Source: Vitellaria paradoxa (taxonomy: Eukaryota > Streptophyta > Magnoliopsida > Ericales > Sapotaceae). Taken from it: DNA of 64,000 bases. The notes below the pieces were generated by a model. That model saw nothing but the letters and a program-made list of their open reading frames with translations, did not search any database and was not told the origin of the DNA. Of this stretch, positions 32,514 through 44,769 are shown in pieces. The stretch covers positions 45,014,173 to 45,078,172 of the forward strand of contig CM034233.1 of assembly GCA_019916065.1 (NCBI GenBank). Reading direction: 5' to 3'. The position numbers and the translations under genes are program-made. Within the stretch, counting starts at the first letter, position 1, and every line of letters begins with the position of its first letter.

Positions 32514-34604
32514 ATTTTTCTTTCTTTATTTTTTGATTTATTGTTAGTTTAGCTTTTCTTTTCTTTTCTTTTATTTTGTCTTTCTACTAACTCTTTTCTT
32601 CTTGTTTTATTTCTCTTTTATTTTTATCTTCTTTTGATTCTAACATTTTGCTTGAATAGTTCTTTTGTTTTTCTTCAAATAAGGAAGCTCTTGAGGTAAT
32701 ATCCTTCCTCTCTCTTTTATTTAGTTTTGCACTTTCAATTGGTACTTCACATTTATAATTGTTGTTGTTGGGAGTGCTGTAAAATCTAAGTTGGGGGGAT
32801 GTGTTGGGTGATGCCTTAAGTGGCTTGAATAATGGGTGCATGCTTGGTTTAATTTGTGCTTTGTTCTTATTTGTGCCTTTGTTGTTATTGTTTCATGCTC
32901 ATCATCTTGCTCACTATTGCACACTACAGACCCACATATGCATCATGGTTCTCACATTGAGGACAATGTGAATTTTAAGTTGGGGGGTAGGGTTCGCATG
33001 ATGACCTTTTGTGCCAAAATTGCAAAATTTAAAATTTTATGAGCATCTTTAAGCATAAATACATGAATTTAGCACATTTGTACCTACATGTCATCCCTTC
33101 CTGTTGGTTTGGTCAATTGTGGAATTAAGTGAGAAAGTGATGAGTGAGTTTTGTTCAAGCTTTAATAGGAAACTTAGTTCAGGTTAAGTGTGTTATGACC
33201 TTGTGCATTTTTCGTGACTATCATAGAGAAGAGCTTATGTGCTTAGGAGTAGATTTTGTTTGACATTGGTTAATTGAGCATTCTTGGACTAGGTGGAGAC
33301 TTATACCCCTTGATGGTGAGCTTTTGAGCCTATTATTCTTTTCTTGAGGGGTTGCATATAATCACAGCTCTTTTATTCTTCACTTTGGTTTCCAATGCAC
33401 CAATTGCATCACACACACTTGCATTAGTTTCACTTGGCATGTTATGAGTTGTTGCAAGCTTTGAACATGATGCTAGGCCATCTTTGCTATTGTTGGGCCT
33501 CTTTATCCTTTCTTGGTTATGAATTATCCTAGGAACCAACTTGAAGCCTTTTAAATAAAGTGTGTGACATATTTATATATATTTTTTTCCTGGTTCTCAC
33601 CTCATATATTATCCCTTAGCCTTATTCACACACTTTTAGCCTTACCCTCAAATGTCTTGGGTTGTGAAAGTGCCTTAATGTCAATTATGTGAATGGGGGT
33701 TGGGAATGGAAATTTTTAAGAGCATATTGAGAGGAAATATTGGGTGGAGAATCTAGCTGATGTATTTTCATTATTTCAAAAAAAAAAAGAAACAAAAAGA
33801 AAAAAAAAGAAAAGAGAAAAAGAAAAGAAAAAAAGAAAAAAGAAAAAAAAAGAGAAAAAAATAGAGAAAGAAAAAAAAAGAGAAAAAAAAAGGGTTTTTC
33901 ATTGCTTTTTGCTTAGGTAGTTCGAGACTTGTGCATTGTATTATAATTATTGAGAATGTCCCATGAGTAGTTCGTAAGTTTGTGAATAAGCTTCTTGTTG
34001 GGATCCTTGTTGGGTTTAGGAAGGAAATGGGTAGTTCAGGACTTGTGCGCACTTGAGCATTTTTATCCCAAGATATGTGCTTTGATTTCCATATCCTCCA
34101 TTGTTAACCATTACCCTTGGCCAAGTTACAACCAAAACAAAGACCTAGTGGATTCTAAGCAAGCAACTCTTTTATTGTGCATGTAGTGGTCTTATGTAGG
34201 TTGTGTGGTGTGATCTCTTACATATGCATTGGAACATAGTTATGAGCTGTCCACTTTGAATTTCATTTCAGTTCACTCACTTTTTTGTGGAGTTATGTGC
34301 AACTAGGTTAGCATTATATGCTAATAGGGATATGTGAACCCTTGATGAGTGAATTCTTTTTTTTATGAGTGGTACCTTGTGAGCATTTGAAGTCAAAACA
34401 TAGCTCTATTTATGCTCTTGCAACCTTGTTGAATGAATGAAACAATTTTGCATACATGCTCTTTCTACTTTGATAGTCCATGCATTAATGCTTAGCACTT
34501 GGAAATTATACATGATATTTGGGTCTTGTGACTTGTTTAGCTTGAACTTAATTCATTTTTTATCTTAATCACTTTTTGACACTTTGAGACCATGCCATAG
34601 AATT
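32514..34604 (+). other. ATH-4 3' noncoding region
   Basis: No gene is seen. It contains a T-rich stretch (32514-32660) and GGGAGTGCTGTAAAATC with an AAGTTGGGGGG purine run (about 32770-32796). A second AAGTTGGGGGGTAGGG follows at about 32978, and a long A/G tract at 33777-33893. The order matches ATH-3. ORFs overlapping the tract are low-complexity. Confidence 0.8.
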
Positions 34605-34733
34605 TTGTAGGTAGATTCACTGCAAACCCTCACGAGACCTTACTCGTCCAGTAGGGGGAACCTAGGGGTTTAAAGGGCTTGCTACACGTAGCTAAGTGTA
34701 GCCGTGTTTCCAACGAAAAGAGAAATATGATAG
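34605..34733 (+). promoter_or_regulatory. Conserved structured block upstream of the ATH-4 PPT
   Basis: It is nearly identical to 5942-6064 of ATH-3, including the stem GCTACAC...GTGTAGC. Confidence 0.72.
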
Positions 34734-34759
34734 TAGTTGAATTTCATTTTAATAAAGGA

Positions 34760-34780
34760 CATTGCTAGGGACTAGCAATG
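34760..34780 (+). promoter_or_regulatory. Hairpin just before the ATH-4 PPT
   Basis: CATTGCTA-GGGAC-TAGCAATG, a perfect 8-bp stem with a 5-base loop, 6 bases before the PPT. Confidence 0.82.
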
Positions 34781-34783
34781 CTC

Positions 34784-34796
34784 AAGTTGGGGGGTG
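34784..34796 (+). other. ATH-4 polypurine tract
   Basis: AAGTTGGGGGGTG lies directly before the 3' LTR, identical to the ATH-3 PPT. Confidence 0.85.
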
Positions 34797-36734
34797 TGAT
34801 TGCACTTGAAAAGTGCTATTACAAACTCCACTTTTGCATAGCTATTAATACATTTAAGTAGTTTATTTTGAAGATTTATCACTATTTTATTATTTATAAT
34901 GTTTATTCTCTTAATTGCAGGTAAAAAGGGTAAAATAAGTGAGATTAGCAGTGTTGAAAGTGGCTTCCAAGGAGGAAAAAATGGTCCAAAGTTCAAGATA
35001 GTTGAAGTGGTGTGCAGCTGAAGTTCCAGCTCAACACCCTGTCAGTATTTTGATCATAACTTTTCACTCACAACTCGGATTGACATGATTCTTTTTGGGT
35101 TGGAAAGAAGACTCAAAGGGCTATAACTTTTGTGGTTTAGCCGAAGCCTGAATCAATCTTTTTCCAGGTCAAAATTGCGTTAGAAATTGAGGCCAGAAAG
35201 CTGTCAAAAGCAGCAAACGAGAAGCAGAACATGAAGAACAAAGTTTCTGTGGTCCGGACCCCCTGCCAAACGGTCCAGACCACAGTATGTTATGCGCCCA
35301 TGGTTTAACTCCGTCTTTTAGGGTTTTCTTTGCAACTTCTTTATAACATCTGCTACATGGCCGACCCAAGGGGAGCCCTAGTTTTAGTTCTACATACTTT
35401 AGGAACCTCTTTTTCATATTTTCAGATACTTTGAGAGTTTTAGAATAGTTTTTTTAGAGAATTTTGAATTACTTGTCTTGTTTATGGAGTTGTTCGATGT
35501 TTGGTTGTTCTTCGCTGCACTGCTGTTTCATTACGTAGTTTCAGAGTTGCTTGCCGTGTAAGTTGACTTTCGTTTCGTTAATTTAATATATGATTTATTA
35601 TTTTCTAGTGGTAGATCTAATGTTTATGCTTACGTTTATTGCTTTCATTTTGTTTAAAATCATGCTAGCGTAGAAACCCTAGTTCTTGATTCAACGAATC
35701 AAGAAAGGGTAGTTTACTCTGATCTATGGGATGTACGTAGACCCTTCGCAGAGTTGCGAAAGCTCATGCGTAGGGGTCTACAACTTTGAGATGTTTGCAT
35801 AGGCCCTTCGCATGGTTTGCGAAAGCTCATGCGTAGGGATCTACACTTTTTAAAACCTAATTCAGTTCTTTCAAAAACTTTCGAAAACGAAAACCTTTGA
35901 CTATATTCTCTGCAATCACTGGTAAATGTTTTCGATTAAAATTTTCTCAATAATTTTGAAGAACTGAAAATTCAGATTTTGAATCTTAATTTGAATTAGT
36001 TTATTTCAAAAACATTTGAAAACGAAAACCTTTGACTATATGCTCTGTAATCACTGGTAAAGGTTTTCGATTAAAATTTTCTTAATAATTTTGGACAAAC
36101 TAGAAGAATTGGATTTGAATCTGAATTCGAATAGGATTGTTTGAAACCCCTTCGAAAACAGAAGTTTTTGACTATATTCTCTGTAATCACTGGTAAAAGC
36201 TTTTGATTAAAACTTTTTCAATAATTTTCAAACAAATCCTAATTTAGGTTTTAACGCAAGTATTACAACTCATCCCATAGTGAAGACGTAAACTACCTGA
36301 AATTGATAGTTGGATCAAGGACTTCTCAAATTTATTTGCTTATTAATTGAATTGCCTTCATTTGATTTAATTTAAGTAATTACATTGCAGTTTTTATATT
36401 ATATTATTTTGAAGCGCATTTAAATTAGAAAAGAAAAATCCTTTTAGCTAATATTTAATTCATTGAAATCAAAAATCAAAAAGTTAAATTGCTGAATTTT
36501 TGTTAATAGGTTGTTAAGTTGTTTTAATTTGAATTTTAAATTTGCAAAACCCTAGGAATTAGTTTTAATTAATCTTCAAACTTAGTTTACATACAAATTT
36601 AGGATTCCCATTATAACCTAGAAACTAAATAACATAGGCTCCCTGTGAATTCGACCTCGGACTCACCGAGTTAAAACTACACCGCACACCCTTGCACTTG
36701 GGGTTAATTTAGACGCACTTTCTAATAGCGGTCA
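34797..36734 (+). repeat. ATH-4 3' LTR
   Basis: A 1938-bp copy of 27508-29433 with few differences, one being about 12 extra bases near 35985. The TATA-like site, palindrome and stem-loops are all kept. Confidence 0.93.
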
Positions 36735-36739
36735 TATCA

Positions 36740-38616
36740 CGGGAAGGACTTGGGTGTGTTCTTATGCAAAATGGGTGAGTGGTAGCTTATGGTTCAAGAC
36801 AGTTGAAGAATCATGAAAAGAATTATCCAGTGCATGATTTGGAGCTGGCAGCAGTCATTCTTGCCTTAAAGAATTGGAGACATTACTTTTATGGTGAGAA
36901 ATTTGAAGTATTCTCGGACCACAAAAGTTTGAAGTACATTTTTACTCAGAGAGACCTGAATTTGAGGCAATAGTGGTGGATGGAATATATGGAGGACTAT
37001 GACTTTGAATTACATTATCATCCGGGCAAAGCTAATGTGGTTGCAGATGCCTTGAGCAAGAAGAGTAGAAGAACCATGGCTTGTATAGTAGTTAAAGAAT
37101 GGGAAATGATGAGGACATTGAATGAGTTTGAATTGGAACTTAAAGAGGGAGAGGAACAAGGGATGTTGTATGTTGTTGTCACCCAGCCAATTTTAATTAA
37201 TAGAGTAATTGAGGCTCAGAAGTTAGATGAGGAAGCTAAGGATGTTTGTAATAAAATAAAGGATCGGGTGGATATTCCGGGCTAGACAGTGGGTGATGAC
37301 GGAGTGGTCAAATACCAAGGGAGAATCTTTGTGCCCTCCTCAGTTAGAGAGGAAGTTTTGAGGGATTTTCATCATTTGAGGCTAGCAGTGCATCTAGGGG
37401 GTACAAAAATGTATCATGACTTAAAGAGGCAGTTTTATTGGCATGAATGAAGAAGGATGTGGCGGAGTTTATTAACAAGTGTCTAACTTGTCAGCAGGTG
37501 AAGGCAGAGCATCAAAGACCGGCTAGATTGTTACAGCCTTTGCCAATATCCAAGTGGAAGTGGGAAAATGTGACCATGGATTTTGCATTAGGGTTGCCAA
37601 GGACAAAAAGAGGTTGTGATGCCATATGGATGATTGTTGATCAGTTGACCAAGTCGGCTCATTTCTTGCCAATGCAAATGACAGATTCAATAGACTCTTT
37701 GGCCCAATTATACATTCAGGAAATTATGAGATTACATGGGACGCCAGTGTCTATTGTCTCAGACCGAAACTCTCATTTTGTTTCTCGATTCTGGCAGAGT
37801 TTTCAAGCAGCCATGGGGGCAGAGTTGTGTTTTAGTACAGCTTATCATCCCCAAACTGATGGACAGTCAGAACGAACAATTCAGATTTTAGAAGACATGC
37901 TTCGAGCTTGTGTGTTGGACTTTAAAGGTAGTAGGGAGGATCATTTTCCACTGGTAGAGTTCGCTTATAATAACAGTTACCAGGCTAGCATTGAAATGGC
38001 ACCATTTGAGGCACTGTATGGAAGACCATGTAGATCCCTGGTGTGTTGGACACAAGTTGGAGAAGCGGCCATGAGTGGGCCAAAGTTAGTTCAAGAAACT
38101 AATGAGAAGATCAATGTAATTAGGCAATGACTGGAAACAACACGTAGTCACCAGAAGAGTTATGCAAATCAAAGAAGGAGACCCTTGGAGTTTCAGGTGG
38201 GAGATCACGTATTCCTAAAGGTGTCACCATGGAAGGGACAGTACAGATTTAGCAAGCGAGGGAAGTTATCTCCAAGATACATTGGCCCATTTGAAATACT
38301 AGCACGAGTTGGAGAGGTTGCTTACCGGTTGGCATTACCACCCTAAATGTCAGGAGTGCATGAAGTCTTTCATGTCTCTATGTTGCGTAAGTACATTCCA
38401 GACCCTACCCATGTGCTGAATTGGACTAAATTGGAAATAGACTCAGATGTGAAGTACGAAGTACAATCGGTTCAGATTTTGGATGCTTGAGACCAGGTGC
38501 TACGAGGTAAAACAATTCCTTTGGTTTGAGTGTTATGGAAACATCATGGAGTGGAAGAATTAACTTGGGAACGTGAGCTCGAGATGTGGGAACGTTATCC
38601 ACATTTGTTTTCTTAA
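36740..38616 (+). pseudogene. pol: TEK-1 RNase H (rest), integrase and chromodomain-like tail
   Basis: The frame resumes at [10 protein letters not shown] right after the ATH-4 target duplication. RNase H motifs are DHKSLKYIF and [13 protein letters not shown]. The integrase zinc finger has HH near 37372-37390 and CLTCQQ near 37482. The catalytic core shows MDFALGLP, VSDRNSHF and the Glu in [15 protein letters not shown], that is D, D and E. The GPF module (YIGPFEI) and a chromodomain-like C terminus ending ERYPHLFS follow. Stops occur near 36776, 36971, 37284, 38128, 38345 and 38488-38530, and one frameshift near 37440 damages the zinc finger region. The chromodomain-like tail is thought to guide integration to heterochromatin in this clade. 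Confidence 0.92.
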
Positions 38617-38655
38617 AGTTATATTATGTACTAAATTTCGAGGACGAAATTTTTG

Positions 38656-38664
38656 AAGGGAGGT
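38656..38664 (+). other. TEK-1 polypurine tract
   Basis: GAAGGGAGG lies immediately before the LTR's TG. It is preceded by AAATTTCGAGGACGAAATTT (inverted repeat around GAGGAC), which has a near copy at the same place in TEK-2. It would prime plus-strand DNA synthesis. Confidence 0.8.
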
Positions 38665-41222
38665 TGTAATATCCCGAATTTTCATGTTAATATAATTTGA
38701 TGGTTTTAACATGTTTTGGGCATGTTAGTGTGTTAATTAAGTAATATTAGTCATTAAAGATGACTTAGGGGTGTGAATTTTGGAAGAAATTGGCAAAATA
38801 GCTCAAAAGTCAACATTTTGACTCAGGAGCATGCTGAGGGGCGCTCGAGGTTAAGGGGGGCACCCATGGCTCTAGGACAAGCGCCCGTGATCCATGAGGG
38901 GCGCCCCACTTGTACAAACAGTCAATAGTAGGGTGTCCTCTGGTTTGATAGCCGAGACCTAACCTAAACCATAGGTTTATAGGGTATGGGAAAAAGGGAT
39001 TAGGCTCCTGTAGAATGCTTAAGGGTTAAGCTAAGCTTGATATATATATATATTTGAGGAGAGAATGAGAGATATTTTGGAGGTTTTGAAGGAGAACTGG
39101 GAGAGGAGGTGGAAACCAAAAAAATTTGAAGGGTTGGTAAGTTGCTCAAACCCTAGCCAAATGTAAATTAATTTTAAGGGATTAAAATTGAGTTCTTTAG
39201 GAACATTTTCATGTATTTTGTTTGTTGTTTGGATCAAAGGGTGAAGAGATCAATCAAGCCAAAGTTGGGAGCCAAAACTAGGAATTCACTACTTCACTTG
39301 ATCCACTTTGTTCAAGCTCAAGGCAGGGATTTCTAGTCTCATTTTAGCATATATGAGATGTAATTGATCTAGTAAATACTTCTATGAAATTTATTTAAGA
39401 ATTGGAAACTGTGGAGGTGGAATTTGTGTGGATGAATGGATGTGTATATATATATGTATAGGTTGAATCAAGATTTTTGTATTGAAGAATGAATGAATTA
39501 AAATTGGTTTAGATGGACTTTTTAGAGTCTTCTAGGTCCTAAACAACCCAAGAAATGAGATATTAGGTTAAATATTGGATTCAGTAAAGTTTGGAACCTA
39601 GAAACATGACTTAGAGCTTGAATCAGAACAGAGTACCATTCTGGATAACAGAGAGGCACCTGTGAACTTATGTGGGGTGCCCATGACCCTCAAGGGGCAC
39701 CCATGGTCTATGTGGGGTGCCCACCGAGACTAGGTCACTTTTCTTGTCTTTGCTTAGTTTGACCTCCTACCTTAGATTTATGAAAGTGTTGGCAATTCAT
39801 TTTTCTATGAAACTTTTAATTGATTAATTACATGGATTTTAAGAGGGGAAATGAGCTTTTAAAAGTGATTAAGGAGTGTTTAACTTAAGCTTATAGGATT
39901 TAACTTGAAAGGGCAAGTGAAAGTCATCTTGAATTGCATGACTTGAAAGATTACTTTGAGATATGAGTCTTAATCAAATTGAATTGTGAATATGCCTTGT
40001 TGTAAACTTAATGTTGAAGTATATGAACTTGTGATTGATTAAATGAAATGTGACTTGACAAAAGGGAACTCATGTTCATAGTATTGAAAAATGTTGAATG
40101 TTTAATGATGTTTGATCAATGTTGTTATGTGATGAATCATGGGATAAACCGAAATGTGGAAATGTGTTGTGGGAAAGTATATAAGGTTGAATGTGAACCT
40201 ATGAATGATGAAATGTTATGTGATGAACGATTGGTTGTATGTGCCGAGGGCCGTGGTGGGGTGCAGAAATAGGAAGGGTTTAGAGAGTACCCTCGAGTTG
40301 AGAGTCCCGGAACCTGCGCAGGGTTTGGTGTCAATGCTAGTGGGTTAGTAGCCCACAACATTGTGTGTGTTTTGGCTCCTCGTGGCCCTGGACAGCGATC
40401 CTAAACGACGACGTCGGTTTATCGTTTCCGTTGGGTATTGGCCCATAAAAGACGATAATGTATATGCACCCATCCCCCGATGATTTGTTTGGTTGTGGGT
40501 GTGCTATGTGATGATGAATGGATGATGATGTGAATATGTTTACTTGCTTGAATATTATTCAAATGATAAAGTGGCATTGAATTGTGAATGGAATTGGAGT
40601 TTGAATTGCAATATGTAAACATTAACTAAAATTTAAAATCTTAAACTTTGGCATTGTTGAATGAACATATATTTTCACTTATTTTGGCATGGCTATGTTA
40701 ATGAAATGTCATGACTCTAGAAAATGTTAAAATGGATAACCTTACTTGAGATGCATTGCATGGTTAGATTGCATACCATATATGTTTGCTTGAGACATCG
40801 TGGGCACAAGTGGACCCGTGCTCACGTCCGTACAGATTTTGATGTAGGTACAGGCAATAACAATCAGGTGGGGTAATGGGGTTGGACTAGGAGGTTATGC
40901 ATGAGCCCAACTAAGCTTAGCAAAGCTCTTGGTCATCAAGTTTAAATATCTTTTTTTGGAATTGTAATATTGTGCACTTTTAAACTTTTTTTTTTTTTTT
41001 AATTTGGTTGTAATAGCCTTAAGGCCTAAGTTATGTAATTTGGGAATGGAGTATGGAGTATGTGACTTAGCAATAGTCAAGGTTAAACTTATGTTATTCT
41101 ATTTTATATCTCAGGCTCACTAGCTTACATTGCGTTGCTCTGAATATGGGGATTAGTTATGTTAGTGCATGTTGTGTGTGTTTATCACTCACCCCTCGGG
41201 TCACGAGATCCGGGGTGTGACA
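38665..41222 (+). repeat. TEK-1 3' LTR
   Basis: It starts TGTAATATCCCGA and ends GGGGTGTGACA, about 2558 bp. Clusters of GGGGCGCC/GGGTGCCC motifs lie at about 38835-38910 and 39655-39725. A hairpin with covariation relative to TEK-2 is at 40340-40356. A block with GTGGGCAC and GTGCTCACGTCC at about 40800-40855 is shared with the TEK-2 LTR and is likely R/U5. The ORFs here (for example 40072-40272) show no protein similarity. Confidence 0.9.
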
Positions 41223-41785
41223 TTCAAAACTCTCTTGCATTCCTACCCACACCATGGATTTGAAGTTTGGCGTCTTACCAATGTCTTTTATAGATCACTA
41301 GCACCACAATTAAAACAGTTTGTGTAAACCATATGCAATGGGTAGTTTTCTAATAAAACATCTGAGGAAGCTTATGAATACTTCGAATTCTTAGCTAAGA
41401 ATGTATAAACCTCGGATATCACGGGATCTTAAAACACCCAAGCTGCTAGTGTCACCCCAACTAGAGGTATGCACCAATTGAGTGAAATTGATGACCTCAA
41501 GACAAAGCTAGCAACACTCACAAGAGAAATTGAGACCTTAAAAATTAAAAAGGACACATAGGCTATAAAGGAACATGTTACAAATGTCTATTGTATAGTG
41601 CATGATAGCCAAACTCATAGGATTGATGATTATCATAGTATCCCAATTTGTAGAGAGATTGTGCAAGGTTAGCAATCTAGTGAGTTCCTAATCCATGCTG
41701 TAAATCAATATCGCCCACCATACTGTGAACAAAATTTAGGGGAAATCCTTATTCTAAGACATATAATCTAGCTGTGAGGAACCAT
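41223..41785 (+). pseudogene. gag: ATH-1 gag fragment
   Basis: It begins in mid-gag at FKTLLHSYPHHGFEVWRL, aligned with the CPYHGFEVWRLASIFYSSL block of ATH-4. It continues through NGQFSNKTSEEAYEYFEF and a degraded zinc-knuckle region near 41590-41650. Several in-frame stops are present. It is cut on the left by TEK-1 and on the right by the solo LTR, where the frame reads AVRNH and resumes after the LTR. Confidence 0.85.
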
Positions 41786-43341
41786 TGACCGACCCTAAAA
41801 AGTGTTTGGGTTCTACCTCTCAAGTGCAAGAAGGCAGTCGTAGTTTTAAAGTCGGTGAGTTCGAGGTCAAATTCACAGGGAGCCTAATGTTATTCAGTTT
41901 CTAGGAAGTGAAGGAAATTCTAAAACCAAACATAAGCAAATTTTGAAGTTTTGTTTACTAAGTTCTAGGGTTTAGTAAAATTAAGGACAAATTCAAATGC
42001 AACTAATTAAAGTTAAAATTAATAGGAATTTTCGATTTCTAAAGTGAATTAAATGAGGTGGCGAGAGATTAAAATAAATTCAACAAAATAATTTTAAACT
42101 TCAAACTAATCAATTATAACTAAAACTAGATTGGATTGCAATTTCATAATGACAAAGTTTTTGATCCAACATCAAGTCCATGTAGTTCACTACTTTGCCT
42201 TGGGATGTGCTCATTTGAATCTTGATTAGGGTTTAATTTGAAAGTTATTAAGAATATTGTAAAGAAATGTCAATACCAATGATCTCAAGTGGATATGGTT
42301 AAAGACCTTTGTTTCCGAAGGTTTTTCAATTAAACAAAGGAGACGTGAATTTAAATCTGATTTTTAATCCTATTCAAAAGTGTTTAAACAACTAGTTACA
42401 AAAATCCATACCAGTGATCTCAAATGGATATGGTTAAGGGTTTTCGTGTTCGAATGTTTTCAAAATAGATAAAAATGGATTTGTAAAAGGTAGATCCCTT
42501 CGCAAGAGGTTTCGCAACCTACACGAAGGAACTACGAACACCCCAAGGCATTTTCATGAACTACCTTTTCTTGATTCGTTGAATCAAGATTAAGGTTTTA
42601 CGCTACAACCATTGTAAACATCACAAAAACAATAAACGAACATTCAATAATGCTATTTAATAATTGAAATAAACGAAACATCATATTAAAGAGCAAAACG
42701 AAATACAACTTACGATGTAACTTATGAGTAAAAGAAGATATGAACTAACAACGCAGAGATGAAGAATAAAACTCCAAAAGCATCCATCAACAAAACTTTA
42801 AAACGCAAAAATCACTCTCAAACTTAATCTAAATCTAATCTAACTCTCAATGTAGTTGTGGAATCTTCAAAGGAGGCATCCCCACTTCATGGCTATGCAA
42901 TCGGTCCTTATAAAGATGCAAGGAAACCCTAAAAGAGGAGCTTCTCACGCGGGCTGCAAAGGTCACGGTGGTCCCGACCGTATGGAGGGGGGTTGAGACC
43001 ACATAAAGCTATTTCTTCAATTTAAGTGCACTGTGGTCCCAACTATCTGGAGGTGATGGTCGGGACCCCCTGGTATCTCTTGGTTTGCTTTTCTTCCTCC
43101 TTTAGGTTAGGTCTTTAGGCTAGTCTTTTCGATCAAAGGTGGGGTTTGAACCATGACTTTTTCTTCATCTTCTTGGCCTTCTCCATAGCTATAAACTTTG
43201 ACATCCTTGCCCTTTTCCTTGCAAATAAAACAATAAAAGTATAAGTAATACAATAACACTAAAACTTCAACTTTACTTATCTAAATGCATTAATATGTGT
43301 TGAATTAGGGAGTTTGTAATTACACTTTTCAAGTGTAATCA
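41786..43341 (-). mobile_element. Solo LTR of an ATH-3-family element
   Basis: On the minus strand the sequence begins TGATTACACTTGAAAAGTGT and ends in AGGGTCGGTCA, matching both ends of the ATH-3 LTR. It is 1556 bp long and flanked by a perfect TSD ACCAT (41781-41785 and 43342-43346). The gag frame of ATH-1 continues across once one ACCAT is discounted. There is no interior, so this is the product of LTR-LTR recombination after insertion. Confidence 0.93.
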
Positions 43342-43346
43342 ACCAT

Positions 43347-44700
43347 CCTAATCTTAGTTGGAGAAATGAGGGAGCCCGAATACCACAACCTTATCATGCT
43401 CTTCTTCCTCTAGTGCCTCAAGTTCCAATCAATAGTTCAGGATTGTCTTAGAATGTGGGACCATCACATACACCATACATTCCTCCAAATTAAAGATCCA
43501 GGAAGAGACACTTCAACAGTTTATGAATACACAATCTTCACTTTGGGCCCAAAATAATAGAACTTTATATGACATCAGGAGTCAATTGACACTTCTAACT
43601 CAAACATTGATTGCATAACTAAAGGGTTAATTTCCTGCTCAACCTTGTCTAAGTCCAGTGGCTCAAGCTAAACAAGTTAAAGGATCTTCTGATGTGCCTG
43701 GGAATGTTGAATAGGTACAAAATATCATGACGCTTAAGAATGGTAAAGTTATAGATAAAACCATTCACCCCTAGGGAAGAGTAAGAACCTAAGCGGACGT
43801 TAGGAGATAATAAGCAGGTAGAAAAATAGCCAATTGTAATCGATGATGGGGAGTCTAAAAAAGAAGATTGAATCGAAGAGAAAGAGGAGAAGGAAAAGAA
43901 AAAAGAGAAGAACTAATGCTAGTGCCTAAGGAATATGTTCCCAAAACACCATTTCCCCATTGCTTTTTGAAAGCTAGGAAGGAAGCCCAAGTAACTGAAT
44001 TGCTAGAGGTATTCAAACAAGTAAAAATCAATATACCTCTCCTTGATGCAATTAAGCAAATCCCTTCATATGCTAAGTTCTTAAAAGAGATATGTACTAT
44101 AAAGAGAGGATTAAATATAAAAGAAAAAGCATTTCTCACTGAGCAAGCAAGTGCCATAGTACAATGTCATCCACCCCTGAAATATAAGGACCATGGTTGT
44201 CCTACTATCTCTTGCTACATAAGTAAGTACTATATTAGCTGAGCACTACTTGATTTAAGGGCAAGTGTAAATTTACTCCCCTATTCAGTGTATGAACAAT
44301 TGGGCTTAGGAGAGATAAAACCTACCTGTGTGACTTTGCAGCTTACAGATGGATTAATTAAAGTCCCACATGGTATAGTTGAAGATGTACTGGTATAAGT
44401 AAAAAACTTCTATTTCCCAGTGGGCTTTATAATTTTGGATACCCAACCACTTACCAATTTATCTACACAAAATTAGACACCTGTAATTTTTGGATGACCA
44501 TTCTTAGCAACATCAAATGCGCTTATCGATTGAAAAATGAGTCCATGAAAATGTCTTTTAGTAATATTGAATTTGAAACAAATATCTTTAATGTCACCAA
44601 ACAACCAAAAGAGGCGCCTGATGTATAGGAAATGGATTTAGGAGAAACTATAGTCCAAGATTATATTGATTGTGAATTCACTAAGGATCCTTTAGAAAAA
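43347..44700 (+). pseudogene. gag-pro: ATH-1 gag C-terminal part and aspartic protease
   Basis: The ATH-1 sequence resumes after the solo LTR with PNLSWRNEGAR. A degraded linker is followed by an open stretch (43868-44242) with the conserved pre-protease region KEYVPKTPFPHCFLKARKEA. The protease region reads LLDLRASVNLLPYSVYEQLG: the active-site DLG has become DLR, so it is inactive. Stops occur near 44240, 44395, 44475 and 44497. The alignment to ATH-4 is continuous up to about 44750, where ATH-1 goes on to RT instead of the C-terminal domain. Confidence 0.87.
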
Positions 44701-44769
44701 GTAATTTACTTTAGCGAGGAAAAATTAAATTCCACGATATAGAACCAAGAATTAGGAGCATTTGTTAAT

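Larger units (their letters stand above)
27508..36734 (+). mobile_element. ATH-4: gag-protease-only Athila-type element, plus strand
   Basis: LTRs at 27508-29433 and 34797-36734 are very similar to each other. The flanking 5-mers are CATCA (27503-27507) and TATCA (36735-36739), a TSD with one mismatch, and the TEK-1 RNase H frame resumes after it. Inside are a PBS, one long gag-protease frame with four in-frame stops, a 2.3-kb conserved noncoding region and a PPT. RT, RNase H and integrase are absent. The protease leads straight into the C-terminal domain also seen in ATH-2 and ATH-3. Confidence 0.92.
1..41222 (+). mobile_element. TEK-1: Tekay-type chromovirus (5' LTR outside window), split by two insertions
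   Basis: Own sequence lies at 1-285, 24765-27507 and 36740-41222. The gag, PR, RT, RNase H, integrase and chromodomain-like tail appear in the standard chromovirus order. Reading phase is kept across both insertions once one TSD copy is discounted (GCACC around ATH-2; CATCA/TATCA around ATH-4). The 3' LTR (38665-41222) follows a polypurine tract and is followed directly by Athila gag sequence at 41223, so TEK-1 sits in the gag of ATH-1. Assignment to Tekay/Del rests on the MPPR-type gag start, two CCHC knuckles, a C-terminal chromodomain-like region and a long LTR (about 2.56 kb). Confidence 0.9.

Noticed and set aside
33771..34052. 93-codon minus-strand ORF rich in Phe
   Set aside because: It is the complement of the A/G-rich tract; low complexity.
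40072..40272. 66-codon ORF in the TEK-1 LTR
   Set aside because: It lies in LTR sequence with no similarity; expected by chance in this composition.
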